26,531 nt of DNA from Halieaceae bacterium UBA6060 (GCA_002428935.1 DIYG01000027.1:1-26531); one strand, 5' to 3'; shown: positions 1 to 8,016, numbered from the stretch's first letter. The notes: a model not told the origin generated them from the letters alone. Numbers and translations: made by a program.

Positions 1-73
1 AAATATATATTACAGTATCGTTAAGCCGACTAGACTCCTCCTGGTTACTAACGCAATTCTGGGGCTTCCCGCC

Positions 74-1915
74 ATGGGTCAACCTTTACCCGTCATTGTC
101 AGCATGGGTGGTGTAAACAGCGCAGGGCGCACGTCGATGCACCACGGTACGGCGCGCATGGTGGAGGGTGTGCTCTCGGCGACGCGGCGCAGCGCGATGC
201 TTGCCTCTCTGCGTCAACTGACTGGGGCCGAGGGCGACGAGGAGTCGGCGCTATTGGCGCGGACCCTTATCCGTCGCATCGAAGAAGCCCATTTTGATCC
301 CACATCCGTGGCCTGGAACCAGCGTCTTCCAACGCGCAGTAACGGCAGCCCCGTGAGTTTTGAAGTGGCGCGCAAGCATCTACCGAATCCCTTACCGGAG
401 GACTGGCAACTGCTCCCCGGCGAAGATGAGCAGCATGTGCGGGTGCAGATCGTCGGTGAGCAGCAGTTTTTGTTGCCCACCCATCGCGAGTTTGAGGTAA
501 AGGCGGCGAGTCAGTTACCCACGGGTTTTGATCCGGCGAGTTTGTACCCCTCACGCAACCACCCACGAGGTTTGGCCATGTCGGTGTATGCCGCGAGCGA
601 CGCTCTTGGCAGTCTTGGCCTGGATTGGGACGCGCTGATGGCGACCTTGCCCGTTGACGCAGTGAGCGTGTATGCCGGTAGCGCCATGGGACAGCTCGAT
701 GACGCGGGTACCGGTGGCATGCTCAAAGCGCGTTATCGCGGTAGCCGTATTACCTCAAAGTATTGCCCTTTGGGCCTGGCGGAAATGCCGGCAGATTTTG
801 TGAATGCCTACGTGTTGGGCACCGCCGGATCCACGGGAGCGACGCTGGGTGCCTGCGCCTCGTTCTTGTATAACCTGAAGCATGCAATCCATGACATCCG
901 TTCGGGGCGAGCCCGGGTTGCGGTAGTCGGTGCCGCCGAGGCTCCCGTTACGCCAGAAGTCATGGAAGGCTATGCGGCCATGGGTGCCTTGGCCTCTGAT
1001 AAAGATCTCCGAGCCTTAGATGGTTTGCCGGGCGACGCCACACCCGACCACCGGCGAGCTTGTCGGCCCTTTGGCGACAATTGTGGGTTTACCATTGGCG
1101 AGTCTGCACAGTTTTTAATCCTGTTTGATGATGCCCTGGCGATGGAAACCGGGGCCACGATTCTCGGTGCGGCGGCAGACGTGTTTGTGAACGCCGATGG
1201 CTACAAAAAATCCATTTCTGGGCCGGGGGTTGGGAATTACTTGACCGTGGCGAAAGCTACCGCCTGCGCCCGGGCTATCGTCGGCGACGAGGCCCTACGC
1301 CATGGAGGTGTTGTGCACGCCCACGGTACGGGCACGCCGCAAAATCGAGTTACCGAGTCGGCGATTCTGAGCCGGGTCGCTGGGGCCTTTGGCATCGACG
1401 ACTGGCCGGTGGCCGCCATCAAGGCCTACGTGGGGCATTCCCTGGGCGCGGCGAGTGGTGACCAGATCGCGACCACGCTCGGTAGTTGGGCCCTGGGTTG
1501 GGTGCCGGGTATCACCACCACCGAGGCTTTGGCCGACGATGTCGTTACGGAGCATCTTACCTATGGTCTGGAGCACCGGTCTTTTGACGGCTCTGGACAG
1601 CATTACGCCCTCATCAATGCGAAAGGATTTGGCGGCAACAACGCTACCGCGACCCTGCTCAGCCCGGAGCAAACCCATTCGATGCTCAAGGCGCGTCACG
1701 GTGCCAAGGCTCACGACGCATATCGCAGGTCCCAGGAGCGGGTACAGCAAGCTCAGGAGGAGCGCGAGGCACGAGTGCTGGCAGGAGAAGAATCACCACG
1801 TTATCGCTTTGACCATGGCGTGTTGGGTGATGAAGCCGTAGCATTCGATAACGCGACGATTCACATTGCCCAGACCTCTGCATCCCTGGATCTCGCGAAT
1901 CCGTTTGCCGATTGA
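74..1915 (+). CDS. fabY: FabY-like beta-ketoacyl-ACP synthase
   Basis: This is a 613-residue thiolase-fold condensing enzyme. The Cys-His-His triad is visible: nucleophilic Cys261 in GACASFLYN, His417 in VHAHGTGTP and His455 in YVGHSLGAA. The protein is about 200 residues longer than FabB or FabF, with a long N-terminal extension. That matches the FabY type of Pseudomonas aeruginosa, which condenses acetyl-CoA with malonyl-ACP to start fatty acid synthesis. The cytoplasmic role is known for the family; the FabY assignment rests on length and overall resemblance. The ATG at 74 is the first good start. The TGA overlaps the TTG start of the downstream methyltransferase by four bases, so the two may be translationally coupled. 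No frameshift or missing catalytic residue is seen. It could instead be another long KAS I/II-like synthase. Confidence 0.85.
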   Translation: MGQPLPVIVSMGGVNSAGRTSMHHGTARMVEGVLSATRRSAMLASLRQLTGAEGDEESALLARTLIRRIEEAHFDPTSVAWNQRLPTRSNGSPVSFEVARKHLPNPLPEDWQLLPGEDEQHVRVQIVGEQQFLLPTHREFEVKAASQLPTGFDPASLYPSRNHPRGLAMSVYAASDALGSLGLDWDALMATLPVDAVSVYAGSAMGQLDDAGTGGMLKARYRGSRITSKYCPLGLAEMPADFVNAYVLGTAGSTGATLGACASFLYNLKHAIHDIRSGRARVAVVGAAEAPVTPEVMEGYAAMGALASDKDLRALDGLPGDATPDHRRACRPFGDNCGFTIGESAQFLILFDDALAMETGATILGAAADVFVNADGYKKSISGPGVGNYLTVAKATACARAIVGDEALRHGGVVHAHGTGTPQNRVTESAILSRVAGAFGIDDWPVAAIKAYVGHSLGAASGDQIATTLGSWALGWVPGITTTEALADDVVTEHLTYGLEHRSFDGSGQHYALINAKGFGGNNATATLLSPEQTHSMLKARHGAKAHDAYRRSQERVQQAQEEREARVLAGEESPRYRFDHGVLGDEAVAFDNATIHIAQTSASLDLANPFAD

Positions 1916-2769
1916 GCTCCCGGTGCGAGGTGCTCCCAGCTAGCCGTAGCGAGTTACCTCCTGTGATCAGTCTCCAGGCGCAACCTGGCTTAACCCGGGA
2001 TCTATTTGTGGATCTTCATCCACCCGGTGCGGACCTCGTGTCGGATAGGCTGCGTGCCGAGCGTACTTGGGAGCCGTTTGAGAGCCGAGTTTGGCTGGCA
2101 GCGCAGCGCCCCGGTGACGTGGTCCTAGATGTGGGGGCGAACCTAGGCTATTTCTCTTTGCTCAGTGCCTGCTATGAACAAGAACCCGAGCAGGTGTTTG
2201 CCTTTGAGCCGGCGGCGGATAACTTCGAGCTGCTCCTACGCAATCTCCAGCACAATGACTGCGTAGGTCGAGTCCACGCGGTGCGGGCTGCGCTGGGCGA
2301 CAGCCACGGCGAATTGAATCTTTATCGGAACGAAGAAAACCGGGGCGATCATCAGATCTATCCCGGCGATGGCCAGCGGCTCACGGAGTCCGTGCCAATC
2401 CTTCGTGGTGCCGATTATCTACGCACCCATATAGAGCGCGTTGACCTCCTTAAAGTTGATACGCAGGGTAGTGAACTTGCGGTGCTTGCAGGCCTATGGC
2501 CGCTGTTAACAGACAGTCGTGACACGCTGAGGATCCTGTTGGAGTTAACGCCTTACTCCTTGGGCCTGGCCGGGGCGAGCGGGCGTGAGCTTGTCGAGGG
2601 GCTGGCAGAGCTTGATCTGCCCATGGCCATCGTAGATCACCTGGATCACCGCCTGGTTGCCAGCGATGGAGAGGCTTTGGCAACCTGGTGTGACAATGTC
2701 GCTGCCGTTCCCGATGATCGGGGGTTTATGAACATCTTCGTGGGCGAGCCTCCCGATCTTTTACCTTGA
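1912..2769 (+). CDS. FkbM family SAM-dependent methyltransferase
   Basis: This 285-residue protein has a class I methyltransferase core. The glycine-rich SAM motif VVLDVGANLGYF lies near residues 70-81, an acidic FEP motif at 98-100, and the FkbM hallmark DLLKVDTQGSELAVL further on. FkbM enzymes usually O-methylate sugars, polyketides or other small molecules; the substrate here is unknown. The start is a TTG at 1912 overlapping the fabY stop by four bases. A GTG at 1963 in the same frame would shorten the protein by 17 residues and cannot be excluded, because neither start has a clear Shine-Dalgarno sequence. The overlap with a fatty-acid synthase gene hints at a shared transcript, but gives no firm clue to function. 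Confidence 0.8.
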   Translation: MSSRCEVLPASRSELPPVISLQAQPGLTRDLFVDLHPPGADLVSDRLRAERTWEPFESRVWLAAQRPGDVVLDVGANLGYFSLLSACYEQEPEQVFAFEPAADNFELLLRNLQHNDCVGRVHAVRAALGDSHGELNLYRNEENRGDHQIYPGDGQRLTESVPILRGADYLRTHIERVDLLKVDTQGSELAVLAGLWPLLTDSRDTLRILLELTPYSLGLAGASGRELVEGLAELDLPMAIVDHLDHRLVASDGEALATWCDNVAAVPDDRGFMNIFVGEPPDLLP

Positions 2770-2881
2770 CCCGACCTTCACCGACCGCCGCTCTGTCGCA
2801 GCGATCTGACACTGCTATCATGCCGCCCGTCCTCAGAGGCGCGTCCGTTCCAAGTCCTCAGTTGTTTCAGGTGTTTGAGTC

Positions 2882-3448
2882 ATGAGTAAAGCAAATCAGA
2901 TCTTGGAGTTTTTGCAGGCGCGAAACTCGGCTCCTCGGCTTACGTCGCCGGCTCCCAATGATGCGGAGCTGAACGACATGCTGCGCTGTGCGCTGCGAAG
3001 TCCAGACCATGCTTGGCTGCGGCCTTGGCGCTTTGTGAGCATTCGCGGTGAACGTCGAGAAGATTTCGGCGCGGTGCTGAGAGCTTCCCTGTTAAGACGC
3101 GACCCCGAGGCCGATGAGGCGGCTTGCGACAAGGCCCTTCAGGCACCCCTGCGAGCACCATTAGTCGTGGTGGTTTTTGCCGCGATCACCGAACACCCAA
3201 AGGTTCCCGCCTGGGAACAAAGGCTCTCCGCCGGATGTGCGGCCTTCAGTCTGGAGCTGGCCGCCGAAGCCCTGGGTTACGCCGCGGTCTGGCGCACGGG
3301 AGCTTACACAGAGGACGCGGAGCTGGTGCGCGACCTGGGCGGCGAAGACCATGAAGAAATTGTTGCCTTTTTATATCTGGGTACCCGCGATGGCGCGCCG
3401 AAAAATCTACCCGTCCTAGATCCCGATGATTTCCACCGTGCCTGGTGA
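2882..3448 (+). CDS. Small nitroreductase family protein (YdjA-like)
   Basis: This 188-residue protein is of the short nitroreductase type. The N-terminal segment contains ARNSAPRL and RSPDHAWLRPWRFV, resembling the FMN-binding RxS and SPxH..PWRF motifs of the YdjA subgroup. The C-terminal half carries the conserved LGYAAVWRTG helix and an IVAFLYLGT strand. Members bind FMN as dimers and use NAD(P)H to reduce nitro compounds or quinones; physiological substrates are mostly unknown. It starts at the ATG at 2882, about 110 bases after the methyltransferase, in the same direction. It looks intact and is of usual length for this subfamily (about 180-190 residues). Confidence 0.85.
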   Translation: MSKANQILEFLQARNSAPRLTSPAPNDAELNDMLRCALRSPDHAWLRPWRFVSIRGERREDFGAVLRASLLRRDPEADEAACDKALQAPLRAPLVVVVFAAITEHPKVPAWEQRLSAGCAAFSLELAAEALGYAAVWRTGAYTEDAELVRDLGGEDHEEIVAFLYLGTRDGAPKNLPVLDPDDFHRAW

Positions 3449-3523
3449 GGAGCAGTGCTGAAATCGCCGAGCGCTATTCGTTGTCTCGCCTAATCTCAAA
3501 CCACAGTTTTTCGGAGTATTTCC

Positions 3524-4354
3524 ATGGAACACCAGGTCGTTACGCAACCTTCTTTTGAAACCCTGGATTTAGCGGTGGAGAACCACGTTGCCGAAGTGTT
3601 TCTAAATCGAGGCGACAAGGCCAATTCCATGAACGCGGCCATGTGGCGCGAGTTGCAGGCCTGCTTCGAATGGCTCGATGGAGAACCCGACGTGCGTGTG
3701 GTGATTCTCGCCGGGCACGGTAAGCATTTCTGCGCCGGAATTGACCTGGCTATGCTCGCCGGTACCCATGGCGAGGATCTGGAGCCGTCGCGACGGGCCG
3801 AAGCCCTCCGTCGCCACATTCTGTCCTTGCAAGACAATCTTTCCGCCATTGAGCAATGCCGCAAGCCGGTGATTGCCGCCATCCACAACACTTGTATTGG
3901 TGGTGGCATCGATATGGTCACCTGCGCAGACATGCGCTTTGCCAGCGAGGACGCCTGGTTTTCCGTTCGCGAGGTGGATATCGGTATGGCCGCGGATGTG
4001 GGCACTTTGCAGCGTTTACCGAAGCTTGTTCCCTACGGTATCGCCTGTGAGTTGGCGTACACCGGACGCAACGTCGGTGCCCAGGAAGCTCAACAGATGG
4101 GCCTCGTGAACCGGGTATTCTCTGATCGAGAAACTTTGCTGAAGGAAGTGCGCGCCATGGCCGCCAATATCGCCGCGAAATCTCCCTTGGCGGTGCGCGG
4201 AAGCAAAGAAATGCTGCTGTTTAGCCGCGACCATTCCGTACGTGAGGGACTGAACTACGTGGCGACCTGGAATGCGGGCATGCTCAGCGCCCAGGATCTA
4301 CGTGAGGGAATGGCGGCGCAGATGGAAAAACGCTCCGCCACCTACGACGACTGA
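3524..4354 (+). CDS. Delta3,5-delta2,4-dienoyl-CoA isomerase (crotonase family)
   Basis: This is a 276-residue crotonase-fold protein. The oxyanion-hole segment HFCAGIDL is at residues 68-75. A stretch around 125-168 closely matches eukaryotic ECH1 and contains GGGID, REVDIGMAADVGT and LQRLPK. By alignment with rat ECH1 (Asp176, Glu196, Asp204) the catalytic acids are Asp130, Glu150 and Asp158, all present. The enzyme moves double bonds in 3,5-dienoyl-CoA to give 2,4-dienoyl-CoA during beta-oxidation of unsaturated fatty acids with odd-positioned double bonds. A GGAG Shine-Dalgarno sequence lies about eight bases before the ATG. It is followed by a GC-rich hairpin and faces a convergent lipoprotein gene. 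The specific isomerase call is stronger than a generic enoyl-CoA hydratase call because of the Asp-Glu-Asp set. Confidence 0.88.
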   Translation: MEHQVVTQPSFETLDLAVENHVAEVFLNRGDKANSMNAAMWRELQACFEWLDGEPDVRVVILAGHGKHFCAGIDLAMLAGTHGEDLEPSRRAEALRRHILSLQDNLSAIEQCRKPVIAAIHNTCIGGGIDMVTCADMRFASEDAWFSVREVDIGMAADVGTLQRLPKLVPYGIACELAYTGRNVGAQEAQQMGLVNRVFSDRETLLKEVRAMAANIAAKSPLAVRGSKEMLLFSRDHSVREGLNYVATWNAGMLSAQDLREGMAAQMEKRSATYDD

Positions 4355-4381
4355 GCCCCGATACCGGGCTGTTTACCTGGT

Positions 4382-4405
4382 GGGGGCTCCCGTCGGTGAG
4401 CCCCC
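4382..4405. terminator. GC-rich hairpin between convergent genes
   Basis: A perfect 8-bp inverted repeat (GGGGGCTC and GAGCCCCC) is separated by an 8-base loop. It lies 27 bases after the dienoyl-CoA isomerase stop and 36 bases from the end of the convergent lipoprotein gene. There is no clear T-tract on either side, so it may be a weak bidirectional terminator or simply an RNA 3'-end stabiliser. Confidence 0.5.
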
Positions 4406-4417
4406 GTACGCGATGCT

Positions 4418-4446
4418 TCTAGGGTCTAGGGTCTAGGGTCTTAGGG
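4418..4446. repeat. Short tandem repeat TCTAGGG
   Basis: Three exact head-to-tail copies of the 7-mer TCTAGGG occupy 4418-4438. A degenerate fourth copy with one inserted T follows and overlaps the stop codon of the lipoprotein gene on the minus strand. The array lies in the intergenic space between convergent genes. Slippage here would lengthen or shorten the 3' flank without changing the protein, unless it reached the stop codon at 4441-4443. Confidence 0.85.
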
Positions 4447-5220
4447 ATTCCCGGGGTAGTTTTTCATTTCGATGAGAGGGTGCATGGCCAGAGCCACGCC
4501 TTCATCGATATGGGTGTCGTTCTCGAGAATGTTCCGGCGGCGGATATAGCGCCCCGTTGACGATCGCGTATCGATGGCTTCGGTGGCATCGAGACCTCCG
4601 CGGCTGACAAACAGTCGTTTCAAGTCCATGTCGAAAATAGTGACCTGCACCGATGCGACGGCAGCCGTCATGCCCCAATCAAAATCCGTGCTAACCCCAC
4701 TTCCCGGCCCTTGCAAGGACGGTCGACGAGATACACCGTCCCAACGACCAATGTGCTTCAAACCACCATTAAATGGTACATCGAGCTCGACCAGGTCGGT
4801 AAATACGAAAGCATCCAACTGCCCGCCTTCCGTAAAGCGGTCTCGGACGCTCTGCATAATCTGGGAGAAGGTTTTCATGTTCACCCGACCGGTGGTTGGA
4901 TCCACGGGGTCGCCATAGGCTCGCACAGCGGTGTTCCAGTACTGGCGAAACAGACGCTGGGGTAGAACGTTATAGCCATTCTCTTTCAGATAGCTCGTAA
5001 GGCGGGCGTCTACGCGCGGTGCGGCTTCCGTCAGATAGTTTCGCGACGGTGAGCCGAGATTCACGTGGGGGATGACCACGGTGCGAATCGGGCTCTCGGC
5101 CAAACGCTCGGTTTCGATCTCGTAGGCAAAAACTGTGGGGTTGTACGTAGGACCGCTGGCACAGGCTGCGGTCAGGGCGCTGATAAGCAGCGCGAGAAGA
5201 ATAGACTTGTTCGGTAACAT
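4441..5220 (-). CDS. Putative lipoprotein of unknown function
   Basis: The likely protein begins at the ATG ending at 5220 (259 residues). An in-frame extension to 5295 adds residues that do not look like a signal and would run into the divergent esterase start. The N-terminus MLPNKSILLALLISALTAAC is a typical lipoprotein signal, with the cysteine at residue 20 as the predicted lipidation site. The mature part begins ASGPTYNPTVFAYEIETERL and has no catalytic motif I recognise. It contains segments such as RTVVIPHVNLG and a mid-region predicted as mixed beta structure. It is probably an envelope lipoprotein. An alternative ATG two codons upstream (5226) is equally possible. It is transcribed divergently from the esterase gene. 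Confidence 0.75.
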   Translation of the reverse strand: MLPNKSILLALLISALTAACASGPTYNPTVFAYEIETERLAESPIRTVVIPHVNLGSPSRNYLTEAAPRVDARLTSYLKENGYNVLPQRLFRQYWNTAVRAYGDPVDPTTGRVNMKTFSQIMQSVRDRFTEGGQLDAFVFTDLVELDVPFNGGLKHIGRWDGVSRRPSLQGPGSGVSTDFDWGMTAAVASVQVTIFDMDLKRLFVSRGGLDATEAIDTRSSTGRYIRRRNILENDTHIDEGVALAMHPLIEMKNYPGNP

Positions 5221-5293
5221 GGTCATCGCGAGTTCGTCGAAGAGCGCGCATGGTAGCAAAACTAGGCCCATTGGTGAGTAGCGAGAGGAACCC

Positions 5294-6127
5294 ATGAATC
5301 CGCAAGAATCCCCCCAGCCCGTTACTTCTGGAGACGGGGCCGATGTGTATTCCAGTGTTAGCGGTTCTGGTCCACCGATAGTCTTGCTACATGGCCTGTT
5401 CGGGATGGGCAGTAATCTCGGTGGTATCGCCCGGGACCTGGCTGATCACTTCGAAGTTCATCAACTGGATTTGCCGAACCACGGGCGCTCAGCCTGGACC
5501 GAGGGCATGACTTTGGACGACCTCGCGGCGGCGGTGCAGCGCTATGTGGAGCTCCGCTGTAGAGGGCGGGCCGCGGTACTGGGTCATTCCCTTGGGGGAA
5601 AGGCGGCCATGCAATGGGCCATAAACTTCCCCGCTTCCGTAACCGGTCTTGTGGTTGCTGATATTGCCCCCATAACGTATCCCTCATCCCATGGAGCGGT
5701 ATTTGCAGCCATAGACGCGGTGAGTCGTGCGGCGCCCAGGTCTAGATCCCAGGCCCGAGAGGTGCTGCAGCAGGGCCTGGAGGAAGATGCCGTCGCGCAG
5801 TTTTTGCTTCTCAACCTCCGCCGCGACAGCGATGGCGTATACCGCTGGCGGTTCAACGTTTCGGCGTTAGCGGCGAACTATGAAGAAATCCGTGCGGCAC
5901 CCAGGGGTAACGGGTATCAAGGAGACACCTTGTTTGTGTATGGAGCCAATTCCAATTATGTGGTCGAAGAGGGGTTAGACGCTGCCCGGCGCTTGTTTCC
6001 TGGCGCCACCTATATCTCCATCGCTGATACGGGGCACTGGCTCCACGTTGAAAAGCCGGCGGAGTTTAATCAGGCCGTGCGCTCTTTTCTGCTAGCGCTG
6101 GAGACAATACCCGGGGGCGCTGCGTGA
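5294..6127 (+). CDS. YbfF-like alpha/beta hydrolase (esterase)
   Basis: This 277-residue alpha/beta-hydrolase has the oxyanion motif LLHGLFGMGSN at 31-41. The nucleophile elbow GHSLGG puts the catalytic serine at residue 99. Asp123 sits in VVADIAP and the catalytic His248 in DTGHWLHVEKP. The segment DLPNHGRS is diagnostic of the YbfF/ABHD11 esterase group, which cleaves acyl-CoA or short ester substrates; the natural substrate is not settled. It starts at the ATG at 5294 after a GAGGAAC ribosome-binding site. The stop overlaps the GTG start of the next gene by four bases, so the two are likely co-translated. All catalytic residues are present and the length is normal or slightly long. Confidence 0.88.
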   Translation: MNPQESPQPVTSGDGADVYSSVSGSGPPIVLLHGLFGMGSNLGGIARDLADHFEVHQLDLPNHGRSAWTEGMTLDDLAAAVQRYVELRCRGRAAVLGHSLGGKAAMQWAINFPASVTGLVVADIAPITYPSSHGAVFAAIDAVSRAAPRSRSQAREVLQQGLEEDAVAQFLLLNLRRDSDGVYRWRFNVSALAANYEEIRAAPRGNGYQGDTLFVYGANSNYVVEEGLDAARRLFPGATYISIADTGHWLHVEKPAEFNQAVRSFLLALETIPGGAA

Positions 6128-6447
6128 CCTTGGCCTTGGCCGACTTGCTCCTGGTCGCTGTGCTAGGCGGTTTGGCGTACTACTGGTTTAGTGGAACCAA
6201 GGTTCGCGAACTGGCTATCTCGGCGGCAAAGCGGTCGACGAAAACGGCAGATGTTCAGCTTCTGGATCAAACCGTGTCCCTGGCCAGGGTTTCCCTCAGT
6301 CGAGATCACGAGGGCCGTTGGCGGGTCTGGCGTCAGTACCGTTTCGAGTACAGTCGTGATGGGGTGAGCAGAGAAACAGGGCACATCATTATGTTGGGGC
6401 ACCGCCTTGAGGCGGTGCTTGTGGCGGAGTCCCCAACGATTCACTAG
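6124..6447 (+). CDS. DUF3301 domain-containing small membrane protein
   Basis: This 107-residue protein has one N-terminal transmembrane segment (about residues 3-22, LALADLLLVAVLGGLAYYWF). A soluble domain follows, with SLARVSLSRDHEGRWRVWRQYRFEYS and a C-terminal GHIIMLGHRLEAVLV. This matches the DUF3301 family, common in gammaproteobacteria and of unknown function. The start is GTG at 6124, overlapping the esterase stop by four bases, a typical translational-coupling arrangement. The two genes therefore form a small operon. It is predicted to be a single-pass inner-membrane protein. Confidence 0.8.
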   Translation: MTLALADLLLVAVLGGLAYYWFSGTKVRELAISAAKRSTKTADVQLLDQTVSLARVSLSRDHEGRWRVWRQYRFEYSRDGVSRETGHIIMLGHRLEAVLVAESPTIH

Positions 6448-6450
6448 CTC

Positions 6451-7083
6451 TTAGCTGGTCATACTTCGCAGCAAGATGGTGATCGCGACGATGGCCAAGA
6501 GAACACCGAACACGCGATCAATACGACTAGCGTTATTTCGCAGGCGCTCCATCCAGCCCCGTGCCGAGAACAGAAGTGCAACCAGGGAGTACCAGGCTCC
6601 GTCCACGATCGCGGCGGTGGCGATGAGCAGGCCATTGGTGGCGGCGGAGGCATCGGGACGTACGTATTGGCTGAATAGCGCGAGCATGAATACCGCAAGC
6701 TTCGGATTGAGGAAGGCAATGGCAAAGCCATCGCGGGCGGCTCTGAAGAGCTGCTGCTGTTCGTGTGGTGTGTCACCCTGAGTTGCCCCAGTGCTGTGTA
6801 GCAGGCGCCAGGCAAGCCAGAGTAGGTAAAGGGCTCCGGCTATCTGGATGCCCTGATAGAGCCAGGTGAACTGAGTGATCAAGGCGCTGATGCCAAGCAC
6901 CGTGAACGCCGCATAAATGCCAACACCCAGGGCATGAGACCATGCCGAGAGAAATCCCGCCCCTCGTCCGGCATTGATTGTGGCTCCACCCACGACCGCG
7001 AGGCTGGGGCCGGGCGACGCGGCGCCGGCCAGGCAAAGGGCCACAAGAGATATCCAGTCAGCAAGTGGCATGTCGACATCCAT
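6451..7083 (-). CDS. LysE family translocator
   Basis: This 210-residue, strongly hydrophobic protein has about five to six membrane segments. The family signature lies near the N-terminus: AGAASPGPSLAVVGGATINAG, followed by GFLSAWSHALGVG. The second half contains FLNPKLAVFMLALFSQYV, the typical NPK motif of RhtB/LysE exporters. Family members export amino acids or related small metabolites across the inner membrane; the substrate here is not predictable. It converges on the DUF3301 gene with only three bases between the stops. Two starts are possible: an ATG at 7083 or four codons later at 7071. An 11-bp imperfect hairpin lies just upstream at 7115-7142. Confidence 0.88.
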   Translation of the reverse strand: MDVDMPLADWISLVALCLAGAASPGPSLAVVGGATINAGRGAGFLSAWSHALGVGIYAAFTVLGISALITQFTWLYQGIQIAGALYLLWLAWRLLHSTGATQGDTPHEQQQLFRAARDGFAIAFLNPKLAVFMLALFSQYVRPDASAATNGLLIATAAIVDGAWYSLVALLFSARGWMERLRNNASRIDRVFGVLLAIVAITILLRSMTS

Positions 7084-7114
7084 CGATGAATGGATTGTGA
7101 CAGTCTGGTGACCA

Positions 7115-7142
7115 ACGGCTGTTGATGAAGCTCAACTGCCGT
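7115..7142. promoter_or_regulatory. Imperfect inverted repeat upstream of the LysE-type gene
   Basis: Arms of 11 bases (7115-7125 and 7132-7142) are complementary except for one central T/T mismatch, with a 6-base loop. The repeat lies 32 bases upstream of the LysE-family start on the minus strand, so it could be a regulator operator or a 5'-UTR hairpin. No T-tract follows on either strand, which argues against a terminator. Confidence 0.4.
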
Positions 7143-7150
7143 ATTCGAGG

Positions 7151-7362
7151 TTGTCCACAAAACCTGTGGATAAAGCGGTGAGTAATTTGTTCAGCACCTG
7201 CTGCAGGCCGCATAGTTTCGTCTCTTTCGTTCGCTGGTCAAAAAACATGCAAAGATCATAAGTGCATAAAAAACAATTAGATACAGATAAAACATCAAGC
7301 AGTGGGTTTGCGAGTTGTTCTAACTGGGTATTTCCGGCTGCTCATATCGGCCTTGTGAATAA
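7151..7362. promoter_or_regulatory. Cluster of DnaA-box-like 9-mers with AT-rich stretch
   Basis: TGTGGATAA at 7165-7173 is a perfect DnaA box (complement TTATCCACA). TTGTCCACA at 7151-7159 is an 8/9 match in inverted orientation. TGTGAATAA at 7354-7362 fits the TTATNCACA consensus on the other strand. Between them, 7242-7300 is strikingly AT-rich. No dnaA, gidA, parAB or rpmH gene is nearby, so a chromosomal origin is unlikely. A DnaA-titrating or regulatory site, or chance, are the alternatives. Confidence 0.35.
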
Positions 7363-7545
7363 ATTTCTGACACTGCTACGCAAGGTAACCATCGCTGTGT
7401 TACACGCCTCAGTGCGGTAACAGTAGCGAAACACGAGTGTCATATTCCTATGTTGGGGCTCGTGGCTATGCCATTTACCCCCAAGCCAAGCGTTACCGCG
7501 GGTCCTCGGGCCGTATCGTTGCCGCTCGGTATCGCCGTGCCACAT

Positions 7546-7722
7546 GCCGCCAAAGGTGTGGATATCGCTTACTTCCAGGGCCGACAGCCTGGGAAACTCG
7601 GCTTCCAGGAACGCCCAGACTCATCGACTAACCATGAGTCCACGGTATTTGTTGCCCACCGGTGCATAGGGTAGTCGATGGTCGGCTTCGAAAGCTAAAT
7701 CTTTGAAGACTTCGATGAGCAT
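7546..7722 (-). pseudogene. Remnant of 6-carboxytetrahydropterin synthase (queD)
   Basis: From the ATG ending at 7722 the minus strand reads 33 residues. They contain VFKDLAFEADHRLPYAPVGN, which aligns with the E. coli QueD N-terminus ([20 protein letters not shown]). The reading then loses the Cys-Gly-Arg-Leu-His-Gly-His segment that carries the catalytic cysteine and zinc histidines, and hits TGA at 7621-7623. In the same frame after the stop, 25 further codons read VWAFLEAEFPRLSALEVSD and HTFGG. These resemble the C-terminal W..L...P.LSAV.V.ET.T.GC part of QueD. The middle of the gene, about 60 residues, appears deleted. The N-terminal match is strong and the C-terminal match moderate. A functional queD is expected elsewhere in the genome. 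Confidence 0.5.
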
Positions 7723-7897
7723 GGCTCGCCGAGCCAGAGCGATCACGACAACTTCGGCCACGGAAGAAAAGGGGCTGTGGCATTGATACCGTGGAAAATG
7801 CGGAAACCCGATAAGCCCAGAATCATTGGTTCCGGTTAGGCAGAGTCCTCGGATTAGATCCCTAATAAACACCTTTCAAAACAGGGTCGAAAACGCG

Positions 7898-7925
7898 TTG
7901 ACAGTAAAGTCCAACTCTCTATAAT
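7898..7925 (+). promoter_or_regulatory. Strong sigma-70 promoter of the tRNA operon
   Basis: A perfect TTGACA (7898-7903) and a perfect TATAAT (7920-7925) are separated by 16 bases. They are followed by a GC-rich discriminator (GCGCCCC), the pattern of stringently controlled stable-RNA promoters. The first tRNA base is at 7941, about 15 bases after the -10 box, leaving a very short leader. Confidence 0.9.
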
Positions 7926-7940
7926 GCGCCCCTCCAACGC

Positions 7941-8016
7941 GGGTGGTTAGCTCAGCTGGGAGAGCATCTGCCTTACAAGCAGAGGGTCGGCGGTTCGATC
8001 CCGTCACCACCCACCA
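7941..8016 (+). tRNA. tRNA-Val (anticodon TAC)
   Basis: A complete 76-base cloverleaf: acceptor stem GGGTGGT pairs with ACCACCC, the D-arm contains AGCTCAGCTGGGAGAGC, and the anticodon arm is TCTGC-CTTACAA-GCAGA with anticodon TAC. The T-arm contains GGTTCGATCC, and the 3' CCA is encoded (8014-8016). It is the first gene of a two-tRNA transcript. Confidence 0.97.

Noticed and set aside
7151..7362. Chromosomal replication origin
   Set aside because: Too few boxes and none of the usual oriC neighbours; kept only as a possible DnaA-binding site.
7084..7545. Short open frames in the intergenic region
   Set aside because: No start signals, no recognisable motifs and no coding-like composition; apart from the hairpin, DnaA-box-like sites and AT-rich stretch nothing is seen.
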